A stretch of DNA of 33,898 nt from Burkholderiales bacterium (GTDB lineage: Bacteria; Pseudomonadota; Gammaproteobacteria; Burkholderiales; Burkholderiaceae_C), in the NCBI GenBank assembly GCA_026932235.1, contig JAIXKR010000112.1:1-33898 (forward strand), read 5' to 3'. The notes under the pieces are model-generated. The model was not told the origin of the DNA. It saw only the letters and a list, made by a program, of their open reading frames with translations, and did no database searches. Every line of letters starts with the position of its first letter. Position 1 is the first letter of the stretch. The translations under genes and the position numbers were made by a program. Shown piece after piece: positions 26,132 to 32,599 of this stretch.

Positions 26132-26761
26132 ATGCGCATCGTGCTCGCGTCCAACAACGCCAAGAAGATGGCCGAGCTGCAGGCCTTGTTCGCAGGTTTG
26201 CCGCTCGAACTGGTGACGCAGGGCACGCTGGGCATTCCCGAGGCCGAGGAGCCCTTCGCCACCTTCTTCGAGAACGGCCTGGCCAAGGCGCGCCACGCGG
26301 CGCGGCTTTCGGGGCTGCCGGCCTTGGCCGACGACTCCGGGCTGTGCGTCGACGCGCTGGGCGGCGCGCCGGGCGTGGCCTCGGCGCACTATGCGCCCTC
26401 GTCCGGGGCGGTGGGCGGTCGCGAGGCGCGCCGGCGCGCGCAGGACGAGGCCAACAACGCCCTGCTGCTGCAGCGCCTGGCCGGGACGCCGGACCGTCGT
26501 GCCGCCTTCGTCTGCACGCTGGTGGCACTGCGCCACGCCGACGATCCCGAGCCGCTGCTGGCCTGCGGGCGCTGGGAGGGTGAGATCCTGCACGCCGCGC
26601 GCGGCCGAGGCGGTTTCGGCTACGACCCGCTCGTCTTCATTCCGGCGCTCGGGCAGACGGTCGCCGAACTCGACGCGGCGACGAAGAACCGCCTGAGCCA
26701 CCGCGCGCTGGCGGCCGCGCGCTTGCGCGAGCGCCTGCGCGAGGACTGGCGCCTTGGCTGA
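26132..26761 (+). CDS. rdgB: RdgB/HAM1 non-canonical purine NTP pyrophosphatase
   Basis: A 209-residue enzyme that removes dITP, XTP and similar damaged purines from the nucleotide pool. The motifs are LASNNAKKMAEL at the N-terminus (usually SxNxgKxxE), FFENGLAKARHAARLSGLPALADDSGLCVDALGGAPGV, RAAFVCTLVALR, GRGGFGYDPLVFIP and the C-terminal NRLSHRALAAARL. It follows rph by 28 bp and overlaps the TTG start of hemW by 8 bp. The rph-rdgB-hemW order is common in proteobacteria. Confidence 0.97.
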   Translation: MRIVLASNNAKKMAELQALFAGLPLELVTQGTLGIPEAEEPFATFFENGLAKARHAARLSGLPALADDSGLCVDALGGAPGVASAHYAPSSGAVGGREARRRAQDEANNALLLQRLAGTPDRRAAFVCTLVALRHADDPEPLLACGRWEGEILHAARGRGGFGYDPLVFIPALGQTVAELDAATKNRLSHRALAAARLRERLREDWRLG

Positions 26762-27989
26762 TGCGAATGCCGCGCCGGCCGATGCGGCGCGCGGCGGCGG
26801 CGGGTCCGAAGGCGCGATCCGCCTGACGGCGCTGCCGCCGCTCGCGCTCTACTTGCACCTGCCCTGGTGCCTGCGCAAGTGCCCGTACTGCGACTTCAAC
26901 AGCCACGCACTGCGCGGGGAGTTGCCCGAGGCGGCCTACCTCGCGGCGCTGGTGGCCGACCTCGAAGCCGCGCTGCCGCTGGTCTGGGGCCGGCGCCTCA
27001 TCAGCGTCTTCTTCGGCGGCGGCACGCCGAGCCTGTTCTCGCCGGCAGGCGTCGAGCGCCTGCTGGCCGACGTGCGCGCGCGCCTGCCGCTGCTGCCCGA
27101 TGCCGAAGTGACGCTCGAGGCCAACCCGGGAACCTTCGAACGCGAGCGCTTTCGCGCCTACCGCGCCGCGGGCGTGACGCGCTTGTCGATCGGCGTGCAG
27201 AGCTTCGACGACCGCGCGCTGCGCGCCATCGGCCGCGTGCACGACGCGGCCCAGGCGCGCGCCGCGGTCGCGGAGGTGGCGGCGACCTTCGAGACCTTCA
27301 ACCTCGACCTCATGTACGCCTTGCCCGGGCAGGACCTGGCGGCGCTGGACCGTGATCTCGACGTCGCGCTTGCCTTCGCGCCGCCGCATCTGTCGATCTA
27401 CCACCTCAGTCTCGAGCCCAACACCGTCTTCGCCACGCGGCCGCCGCCGGGGCTTCCCGACGAGGATCTCGCCAGCGACATGCTGGACCGCATCGTCGCG
27501 CGCACGGCCGCCGCGGGGCTGCAGCGCTACGAGGTCTCGGCCTTCGCGCGCGCGCGGCATCGCTGTGCGCACAACCTGAACTACTGGACCTACGGCGACT
27601 ACCTGGGCCTGGGCGCGGGCGCGCATTCCAAGCTCTCGTTTCCCGACCGCATCCTGCGCCAGGTGCGCTGGCGCGAACCCGCGGCCTACATGCGCCAGGC
27701 GCGACGAGGCCGGGCGGTTTCCGGCGAGCACGCGGTGCCGGCCGCCGAGCTGCCCTTCGAGTTCATGCTGAACGCGCTGCGGCTGGCCGAGGGCTTCGAG
27801 TGGCCGCTGCTGGCGGCACGCACGGGCTTGGCCGCGGCCGTGCTGCAGGACGTGCAGCAGCGCGTCGAGCAGGCCATCGGCCGCGGCTGGCTGCGCCGGC
27901 AGGGCGCACGCCTGGTGCCGACGCCGCGCGGCTTCGACTTCCTGAGCGAGGTGCAGCAGCTCTTCCTGCCGCCTTCAACGCCAGTGTGA
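26754..27989 (+). CDS. hemW: HemW-like radical SAM heme chaperone
   Basis: A 411-residue radical SAM protein. The cluster motif is LPWCLRKCPYCDFNSH (CxxxCxxCxF); Phe after the third Cys separates HemW from the coproporphyrinogen oxidase HemN, which has a fourth Cys. SVFFGGGTPSLF, LEANPG and RLSIGVQSFDD are typical family blocks, and a HemN C-terminal domain follows. HemW binds heme and delivers it to respiratory proteins. No in-frame ATG precedes the motif; the TTG at 26754, with GAGG upstream and an 8-bp overlap with rdgB, is the likely start. A Gly/Ala-rich stretch of about 25 residues precedes the core. Confidence 0.94.
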   Translation: MADANAAPADAARGGGGSEGAIRLTALPPLALYLHLPWCLRKCPYCDFNSHALRGELPEAAYLAALVADLEAALPLVWGRRLISVFFGGGTPSLFSPAGVERLLADVRARLPLLPDAEVTLEANPGTFERERFRAYRAAGVTRLSIGVQSFDDRALRAIGRVHDAAQARAAVAEVAATFETFNLDLMYALPGQDLAALDRDLDVALAFAPPHLSIYHLSLEPNTVFATRPPPGLPDEDLASDMLDRIVARTAAAGLQRYEVSAFARARHRCAHNLNYWTYGDYLGLGAGAHSKLSFPDRILRQVRWREPAAYMRQARRGRAVSGEHAVPAAELPFEFMLNALRLAEGFEWPLLAARTGLAAAVLQDVQQRVEQAIGRGWLRRQGARLVPTPRGFDFLSEVQQLFLPPSTPV

Positions 27990-28012
27990 AGCGCGGCCGC
28001 GCCCAACCGGGA

Positions 28013-29107
28013 TCAGACGCGCGTGGTGTGCTGGCCTGCGGTGCTGCGCAGGCGCTCGATCAGCTTGGCGGCGATCTGCGTCACCGGAAGCACCTCGTGC
28101 GCGGCGCCGTGGTTGATGGCCTCGCGCGGCATGCCGAAGACGACGCAACTGGCCTCGTCCTGAACGAAGTTGTAGCTGCCGGCGTCGCGCATCTCCTTCA
28201 TCGCGCGCGCACCGTCGGCACCCATGCCGGTGAGCATGACGCCCAGCGCGTTCGGTCCGACGATGCGCGCCGCGCTCTGGAACAGGACCTCCACCGAGGG
28301 CTTGTGGCGGTTCACCGGTTCGCCGTCACGCACGCGGGCGATGTAGTTGGCGCCCGAGCGCTCGACCGACAGGTGCAAGCCGCCCGGGGCGATGTAGGCG
28401 TGGCCGGGCAGCACGCGCTCGCCGTCGCGCGCCTCGGCCACGCGGATGCGGCACAAGGTGTCGAGGCGCGCGGCGTAGCTCTTCGTGAAGCCCGGTGGCA
28501 TGTGCTGGGTGATCATCACCGCGGGCGAGTCGGCCGGCAGGCGCACCAGTACCTCGCGCGTGGCCTCGGTGCCGCCGGTGGAGGCGCCGATGAAGATCAG
28601 CTTCTCGGTCGAGAGGTGTCCGATCGGGCCGGGTGCGGCGGCTGCCGTGCCGCCGCCGCCGGCCGCGCCGGTGCCCTCGGCCTTGGCCGGTGCCAGGCGG
28701 CGCACGGTGGCGCGCGCGGCGGTGCGGATCTTGTCGGTGATGTCCTGCTCGAGCTGGCGCAGGCCGTCGGCGACGCCGATCTTGGGCTTGGCGACGAAGT
28801 CGATGGCGCCCAGCTCGAGCGCCTTGAGCGTGACCTCGGCGCCGCGCTCGGTGAGCGTGGAGACCATCACCACGGGCATCGGCCGCAGCCGCATGAGGCG
28901 GCCGAGGAAGTCCAGCCCGTCCATGCGCGGCATCTCGACGTCCAGCGTGATGACGTCGGGATCGAGGTTGCGGATCATCTCGCGCGCCACCAGCGGGTCG
29001 CTGGCGGCGCCGATGCAGCTCATGTCGCGCTGGCGGTTGATCATCTCGGCGAGCAGGCCGCGCACCAGCGCCGAGTCGTCGACCACGATGACGGTGATCT
29101 TCTTCAT
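28013..29107 (-). CDS. cheB: Chemotaxis protein-glutamate methylesterase CheB
   Basis: A 364-residue protein. The N-terminal receiver has D10-D11, phospho-acceptor Asp56 ([12 protein letters not shown]), Ser/Thr83-84 and Lys108. A Gly/Ala-rich linker (about 140-160) follows. The C-terminal esterase has the triad Ser176 ([11 protein letters not shown]), His202 ([10 protein letters not shown]) and Asp298 (GMGADGA). It removes methyl groups from (and deamidates) chemoreceptors when phosphorylated by CheA. It is the last gene of the leftward cheR-cheD-cheB set, 39 bp after cheD, and converges with hemW. Confidence 0.98.
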   Translation of the reverse strand: MKKITVIVVDDSALVRGLLAEMINRQRDMSCIGAASDPLVAREMIRNLDPDVITLDVEMPRMDGLDFLGRLMRLRPMPVVMVSTLTERGAEVTLKALELGAIDFVAKPKIGVADGLRQLEQDITDKIRTAARATVRRLAPAKAEGTGAAGGGGTAAAAPGPIGHLSTEKLIFIGASTGGTEATREVLVRLPADSPAVMITQHMPPGFTKSYAARLDTLCRIRVAEARDGERVLPGHAYIAPGGLHLSVERSGANYIARVRDGEPVNRHKPSVEVLFQSAARIVGPNALGVMLTGMGADGARAMKEMRDAGSYNFVQDEASCVVFGMPREAINHGAAHEVLPVTQIAAKLIERLRSTAGQHTTRV

Positions 29108-29146
29108 GGGGGTGGGCTCTCTCGTTGTCGGGGCGCACGCGGCGCG

Positions 29147-29812
29147 TCAGAACAGGTCGACGCTGCCGCCGGCGCTGGCCACGGGGGCGGCGGCGCGCGA
29201 GGCCGCCTTCTCCTGCGCCTGCAGCATCTCGGTGTTGGTCGAGGCCAGGCGCTTGACCATGGCCTTGCCGCTGGCGGGCAGGAAGCAGACCTTGCGCGGG
29301 TAGATGTCCAGCACGTCCTTGGAGACGACGGTGATGCGCTCGGTGCGCAGGTAGTCCATGACGAAGGCGGTGTTGCGCTCGCCGACGTTGAGGCTGCTCA
29401 TGCCGCTGATCACCGCGCCGCCGCCGAAGACCTTGGCCTCCATCGTCGGGCGCGTGGCGCCGCGCTTGATCATTTCGTTGATCAGCAGCTCCATCGCGTA
29501 GGAGCCGTAGCGCCCGCCGTCCGCGGCGCTGCCGCCCTCGGGCAGCATGAAGTGGTTCATGCCGCCGACGCGCCGCTCGCGGTCCCACAGGCAGGCGGCG
29601 ATGCAGGAGCCCAGCGTCGTCATGATGGCGATGTCCTCGTCGAAGACGAAGAACTCGCCGGGCAACACCTTCACGGCCTCGCTGCGGAAATGCGCGTCGT
29701 AGAAGAAGAACGAGGCCTGACCGTTGCGCGGGGGCAGGTTCTTGAGCTGCTGCAGGCGGGGCGTGCTGCCGGGCACGGGACGGGCGGCGGCAGGGGGCTG
29801 GGGGATGCTCAT
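29147..29812 (-). CDS. cheD: Chemoreceptor glutamine deamidase CheD
   Basis: A 221-residue CheD. The catalytic Cys70 is in TTLGSCIAACLWD and the catalytic His87 is in VGGMNHFMLPEG. EAKVFGGGAVISGM and NVGERNTAFVMDYLRTERI are also present. The N-terminus (MSIPQPPAAARPV) and C-terminal about 30 residues are low-complexity extensions. It deamidates receptor glutamines and in some species is controlled by CheC or CheY. The ATG at 29812 is chosen because the longer frame reads antisense through cheR. It lies between cheR (28 bp upstream) and cheB. Confidence 0.96.
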   Translation of the reverse strand: MSIPQPPAAARPVPGSTPRLQQLKNLPPRNGQASFFFYDAHFRSEAVKVLPGEFFVFDEDIAIMTTLGSCIAACLWDRERRVGGMNHFMLPEGGSAADGGRYGSYAMELLINEMIKRGATRPTMEAKVFGGGAVISGMSSLNVGERNTAFVMDYLRTERITVVSKDVLDIYPRKVCFLPASGKAMVKRLASTNTEMLQAQEKAASRAAAPVASAGGSVDLF

Positions 29813-29840
29813 GGGGCCGGCGGGACGGCGTGAGGGCCGT

Positions 29841-30686
29841 TCAGATGCGCTCGTAGATCGTCTTGCCGCGCAGGCGGAAGAGATCCGAGGAGTCGGTGAA
29901 ATTCTCCGAGTGACCGACGTAGAGCAGGCCACCGGGTCGAAGGCTGCGGTGCATGCCTTCCAGGACCCTGCGTTGCGTGGGGGCGTCGAAATAGATCATC
30001 ACGTTGCGGCAGAAGACGATGTCGAAGGGCTCGCCGAGCGTGGACCAGTCGCGGCTCATCAGGTTGAAGGGCCTGAACTCGATCAGCCGCGCGAGTTCGG
30101 GCCTGACGCGGATGAAGCCCGCGTTGGCGCCGGTGCCGCGCAGGAAGTGCCGGCGCAGGCGCTCGGGCGAGAGGCCGCGCGCGTCGGCGGCGTAGACGCC
30201 GCGGCGCGCGCTGTCGAGCACGTTGGTGTCGATGTCGCTGCACAGCAGCCGCGCCTGCGCCGACACGCCCAGGGTCTCGATCACGACCATGGCCAGCGAG
30301 TAGGGCTCCTCGCCCGTGCTGGCGGCGTTGCACCACAGGCGCAGCGGCCTCGAGGCGCGCGCACGCAGGTCGGTCGCCAACGCGTGGAAGTGGTGTTCCT
30401 CGCGGAAGAACGCGGTCAGGTTGGTGGTGAGGCAGTTGATGAAGGCCTGCCATTCGGTCGGCGGGGCGCCGCCCTTCTCCAGCCAGTGCAGGTAATCGGT
30501 GAAGCTCTCGCGCCGCGTCTCGCGCAGCCGCCGTGCCAGGCGGCTGTAGACCATGGCCTGCTTGCCGGCGTGCAGGCTGATGCCGGCGTGCTGGTGGATG
30601 AGGCTGCGGATGCGCTCGAAGTCGGCCGGCTTCAGCTCGAACTCGGGCTCGGCGAGTTCCGGCGCGGCAGGAGTGGGCGGGGGCAT
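29841..30686 (-). CDS. cheR: Chemotaxis protein methyltransferase CheR
   Basis: A 281-residue SAM-dependent methyltransferase. The N-terminal helical domain (LKPADFERIRSLIHQHAGISL, VYSRLARRLRE, NCLTTNLTAFFREEHHF) binds receptors. The catalytic domain has RLWCNAASTGEEPYSLAM for SAM binding, LLCSDIDTNVLD, and FDIVFCRNVMIYFD, ending GHSENFTD. It methylates receptor glutamates. The ATG at 30686 precedes a Pro-rich leader; no Shine-Dalgarno is visible. It is first in the cheRDB set; cheA, cheW, cheY and receptor genes are not in the window. Confidence 0.97.
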   Translation of the reverse strand: MPPPTPAAPELAEPEFELKPADFERIRSLIHQHAGISLHAGKQAMVYSRLARRLRETRRESFTDYLHWLEKGGAPPTEWQAFINCLTTNLTAFFREEHHFHALATDLRARASRPLRLWCNAASTGEEPYSLAMVVIETLGVSAQARLLCSDIDTNVLDSARRGVYAADARGLSPERLRRHFLRGTGANAGFIRVRPELARLIEFRPFNLMSRDWSTLGEPFDIVFCRNVMIYFDAPTQRRVLEGMHRSLRPGGLLYVGHSENFTDSSDLFRLRGKTIYERI

Positions 30687-30820
30687 GGCGGGTGAGGCGC
30701 GGGCGGGTCTTCCGGAAACGGGTGTGCATGAGGCGGCACGGCTGGGCACGGACGCCTCGGGAAAGGCGCTCGAGCCGTGTCGGCGCCTCGGAGTGTGCGT
30801 CCCGGCCAAGGGCGCGAAGG

Positions 30821-30857
30821 GGCCGAAATGCCTTGTCCGCCATCCCCATTTCGGGCC
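30821..30857. repeat. Inverted repeat between cheR and the diguanylate cyclase gene
   Basis: GGCC-GAAATG (30821-30830) and CATTTC-G-GGCC (30847-30857) are complementary with one bulged G around a 16-nt loop. It lies in the 256-bp divergent space between cheR (30686) and the GGDEF gene (30943). A second, GC-rich imperfect pair lies at 30730-30743 and 30773-30789. TAGACT (30880-30885) is a possible -10 box for the GGDEF gene. No FliA-type promoter was recognised in this spacer. Confidence 0.4.
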
Positions 30858-30942
30858 GGGTCGGCGGCAATGGCACTGCTAGACTGCCGCCCCACCCGCA
30901 TCCAGGCCACGCCGCTGTGCACCGACGGCGGCCGCTTCCTTC

Positions 30943-31677
30943 GTGCAGCAACCGCAAGCGACTCCGCCACCCGCCGCCCCGCCGCTGCTGCTGGAGCAGG
31001 CGCTGCAGTTGCTCGCCCAGTCGGGGCGGCCGGCGCCCAGCGGCGAAGCCGGCAGCACGCCCTGGCTGCAGGAACTCATCGATGCGCTCGTCGACCTCTC
31101 CAGCCGCGACGCGCTCACCGGGCTGGCGAATCGGCGCAGCTTCGAGCTGGCGCTGGCGCGCGAGGTCGACCGCGTCGCGCGCAGCGGCGAGCCGGCACTG
31201 CTGCTGATGCTGGACATCGATCACTTCAAGCGCGTCAACGACCGCTTCGGACATGCCGCGGGCGACGCCGTGCTGCGCAGCGTGGCCACGGCGCTGGTCG
31301 ACAGCGTGCGGCCGATGGACCTGGTGGCGCGCGTGGGCGGCGAGGAATTCGCGATCATCCTGCCCAACTGCGCGGCGGCGTTCGGCGCCACCGTCGCCGA
31401 ACGCGTGCGCCGCCGCGTCGAGCGCTCGCCGGTGATGGCCGGTCCCGCGGGGACGGCGGTCGATGTCACGATCAGCATCGGCGGCGCCTTCGCGCCGCAG
31501 TGGGTGCGCTCCACGCCCGCGCTATGGGTCGAGCGCGCGGACCAGCAGCTCTACCGTGCCAAGGCGCTGGGCCGCAACCTCGTGCAACTCGAGGAGGGCG
31601 CGGCCTCGCTCGTCAGCAGCGAAGAGCGCCAGGCGCTGTTCGACACGCATCCGGGATTCGAGGGACAAGATGACTGA
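30943..31677 (+). CDS. Small GGDEF diguanylate cyclase
   Basis: A 244-residue protein. A helical, proline-rich N-terminus (1-50) precedes one GGDEF domain (about 50-210). It has RDALTGLANRRSF, LMLDIDHFKRVNDRFGHAAGD and the active-site RVGGEEF (residues 130-136). The inhibitory I-site RPMD (123-126) lies five residues before the motif, as in feedback-controlled enzymes, so active c-di-GMP synthesis with product inhibition is predicted. There is no membrane segment or sensor domain. An upstream in-frame stop at 30880 leaves the GTG at 30943 as the first start codon. Its last 8 nt overlap the start of the FlhG-like gene. Confidence 0.92.
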   Translation: MQQPQATPPPAAPPLLLEQALQLLAQSGRPAPSGEAGSTPWLQELIDALVDLSSRDALTGLANRRSFELALAREVDRVARSGEPALLLMLDIDHFKRVNDRFGHAAGDAVLRSVATALVDSVRPMDLVARVGGEEFAIILPNCAAAFGATVAERVRRRVERSPVMAGPAGTAVDVTISIGGAFAPQWVRSTPALWVERADQQLYRAKALGRNLVQLEEGAASLVSSEERQALFDTHPGFEGQDD

Positions 31678-32452
31678 GGCCGCCGCGCGCAAGGCACGCA
31701 TCATGGCCGTGACCAGCGGCAAGGGCGGCGTGGGCAAGACCTTCGTCGCCGCCAACCTGGCCGCGGCGCTGGCGCGCCTGGGCGAGCGCGTGCTCGTGCT
31801 CGACGCCGACCTCGGTCTGGCCAACCTCGACGTGGTGCTCAACCTCTTCCCGAAGATCACGCTGCACGACGTCTTCACCGGTCGTTGCGCGCTCGACGAG
31901 GCCATCCTGCCGGCGCCCGGCGGCTTCTCGGTGCTGCTGGCAGGCTCGGGAATGGTCGAGTATTCGCGCATGACGCCCGAGTTGCGCGAGCAACTGCAGC
32001 AGGTCGTCGCCGAAGTCGCCACGCGCTTCGACCGCGTGCTGCTCGATACCGGCGCGGGCATCTCCGACGTCGTGCTCTACACCGTTTCGCTGGCCGACGA
32101 GGTGCTGGTGGTGGCGACGCCCGAACCGACCTCGATCACCGACGCCTACGCCACCGTCAAGGTGCTGGCGGTGACGCAGGGCCGGCGCGAGCTGCGCCTG
32201 CTCGTCAACCAGGTGCGCCGCCCCGGCGAGGGCCGAAGCGTGCACGCGCAGCTGCAGCAGGTGCTCGACCGCTACGTCGTGCCGACGCTGGGCGAGCGCT
32301 TGCGGCTGGAACTGCTCGGCGAGGTGCCGGTCGACAGCGCGGTGCGCGACGCCGTGCAGCGCCGCGAGCTGCTGCTGCAGGCGATGCCCGGAGCCGCGGC
32401 GTCGCAGGCCTTGGTCGGCGTGGCCACGCGATCGAGCGACGCGGCTTCCTGA
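31670..32452 (+). CDS. FlhG/FleN-like MinD-family ATPase
   Basis: A 260-residue ATPase. The deviant Walker A is VTSGKGGVGKTFVAANLA (residues 14-31), then VLVLDADLGLANLDVVLNLFP (the DADLGLAN motif typical of FlhG/YlxH) and DRVLLDTGAGISDVV. A C-terminal region has alternating hydrophobic residues that could form the membrane-targeting helix. FlhG proteins restrict flagellar number and placement by acting on FlhF and the master regulator. The N-terminal extension before the P-loop is short (about 13 residues) and lacks the DQAxxL motif that activates FlhF. It overlaps the diguanylate cyclase gene by 8 bp, and AGGGACAAG precedes its ATG. Confidence 0.9.
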   Translation: MTEAAARKARIMAVTSGKGGVGKTFVAANLAAALARLGERVLVLDADLGLANLDVVLNLFPKITLHDVFTGRCALDEAILPAPGGFSVLLAGSGMVEYSRMTPELREQLQQVVAEVATRFDRVLLDTGAGISDVVLYTVSLADEVLVVATPEPTSITDAYATVKVLAVTQGRRELRLLVNQVRRPGEGRSVHAQLQQVLDRYVVPTLGERLRLELLGEVPVDSAVRDAVQRRELLLQAMPGAAASQALVGVATRSSDAAS

Positions 32453-32561
32453 ACGCCCGGCGGGCCGGACCGGCGCCGCCTGCTGACTCACCGAGAGGCG
32501 GCCTTGCGAATCCGGGAACGCCCCGTACGAAGGACGAATCGTCTGCGCTAGGCTAGGCTTG

Positions 32562-32585
32562 CGGGTTTTGCGACTGCAAACCCCG
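32562..32585 (+). promoter_or_regulatory. Leader hairpin just before the alcohol dehydrogenase gene
   Basis: CGGG-T-TTTGC (32562-32571) pairs with GCAAA-C-CCCG (32576-32585) around a GACT loop, giving 5 + 4 bp with one T-C mismatch. It ends 3 nt before the GGAG ribosome site of the downstream gene and could affect translation initiation. GCTAGGCTAGGC at 32547-32558 may contain the -10 region. Confidence 0.4.
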
Positions 32586-32599
32586 TCCGGAGCACAACG

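Noticed and set aside
26637-27731. A minus-strand 364-codon frame opposite hemW
   Set aside because: It is antisense to a radical SAM gene with an intact cluster motif.
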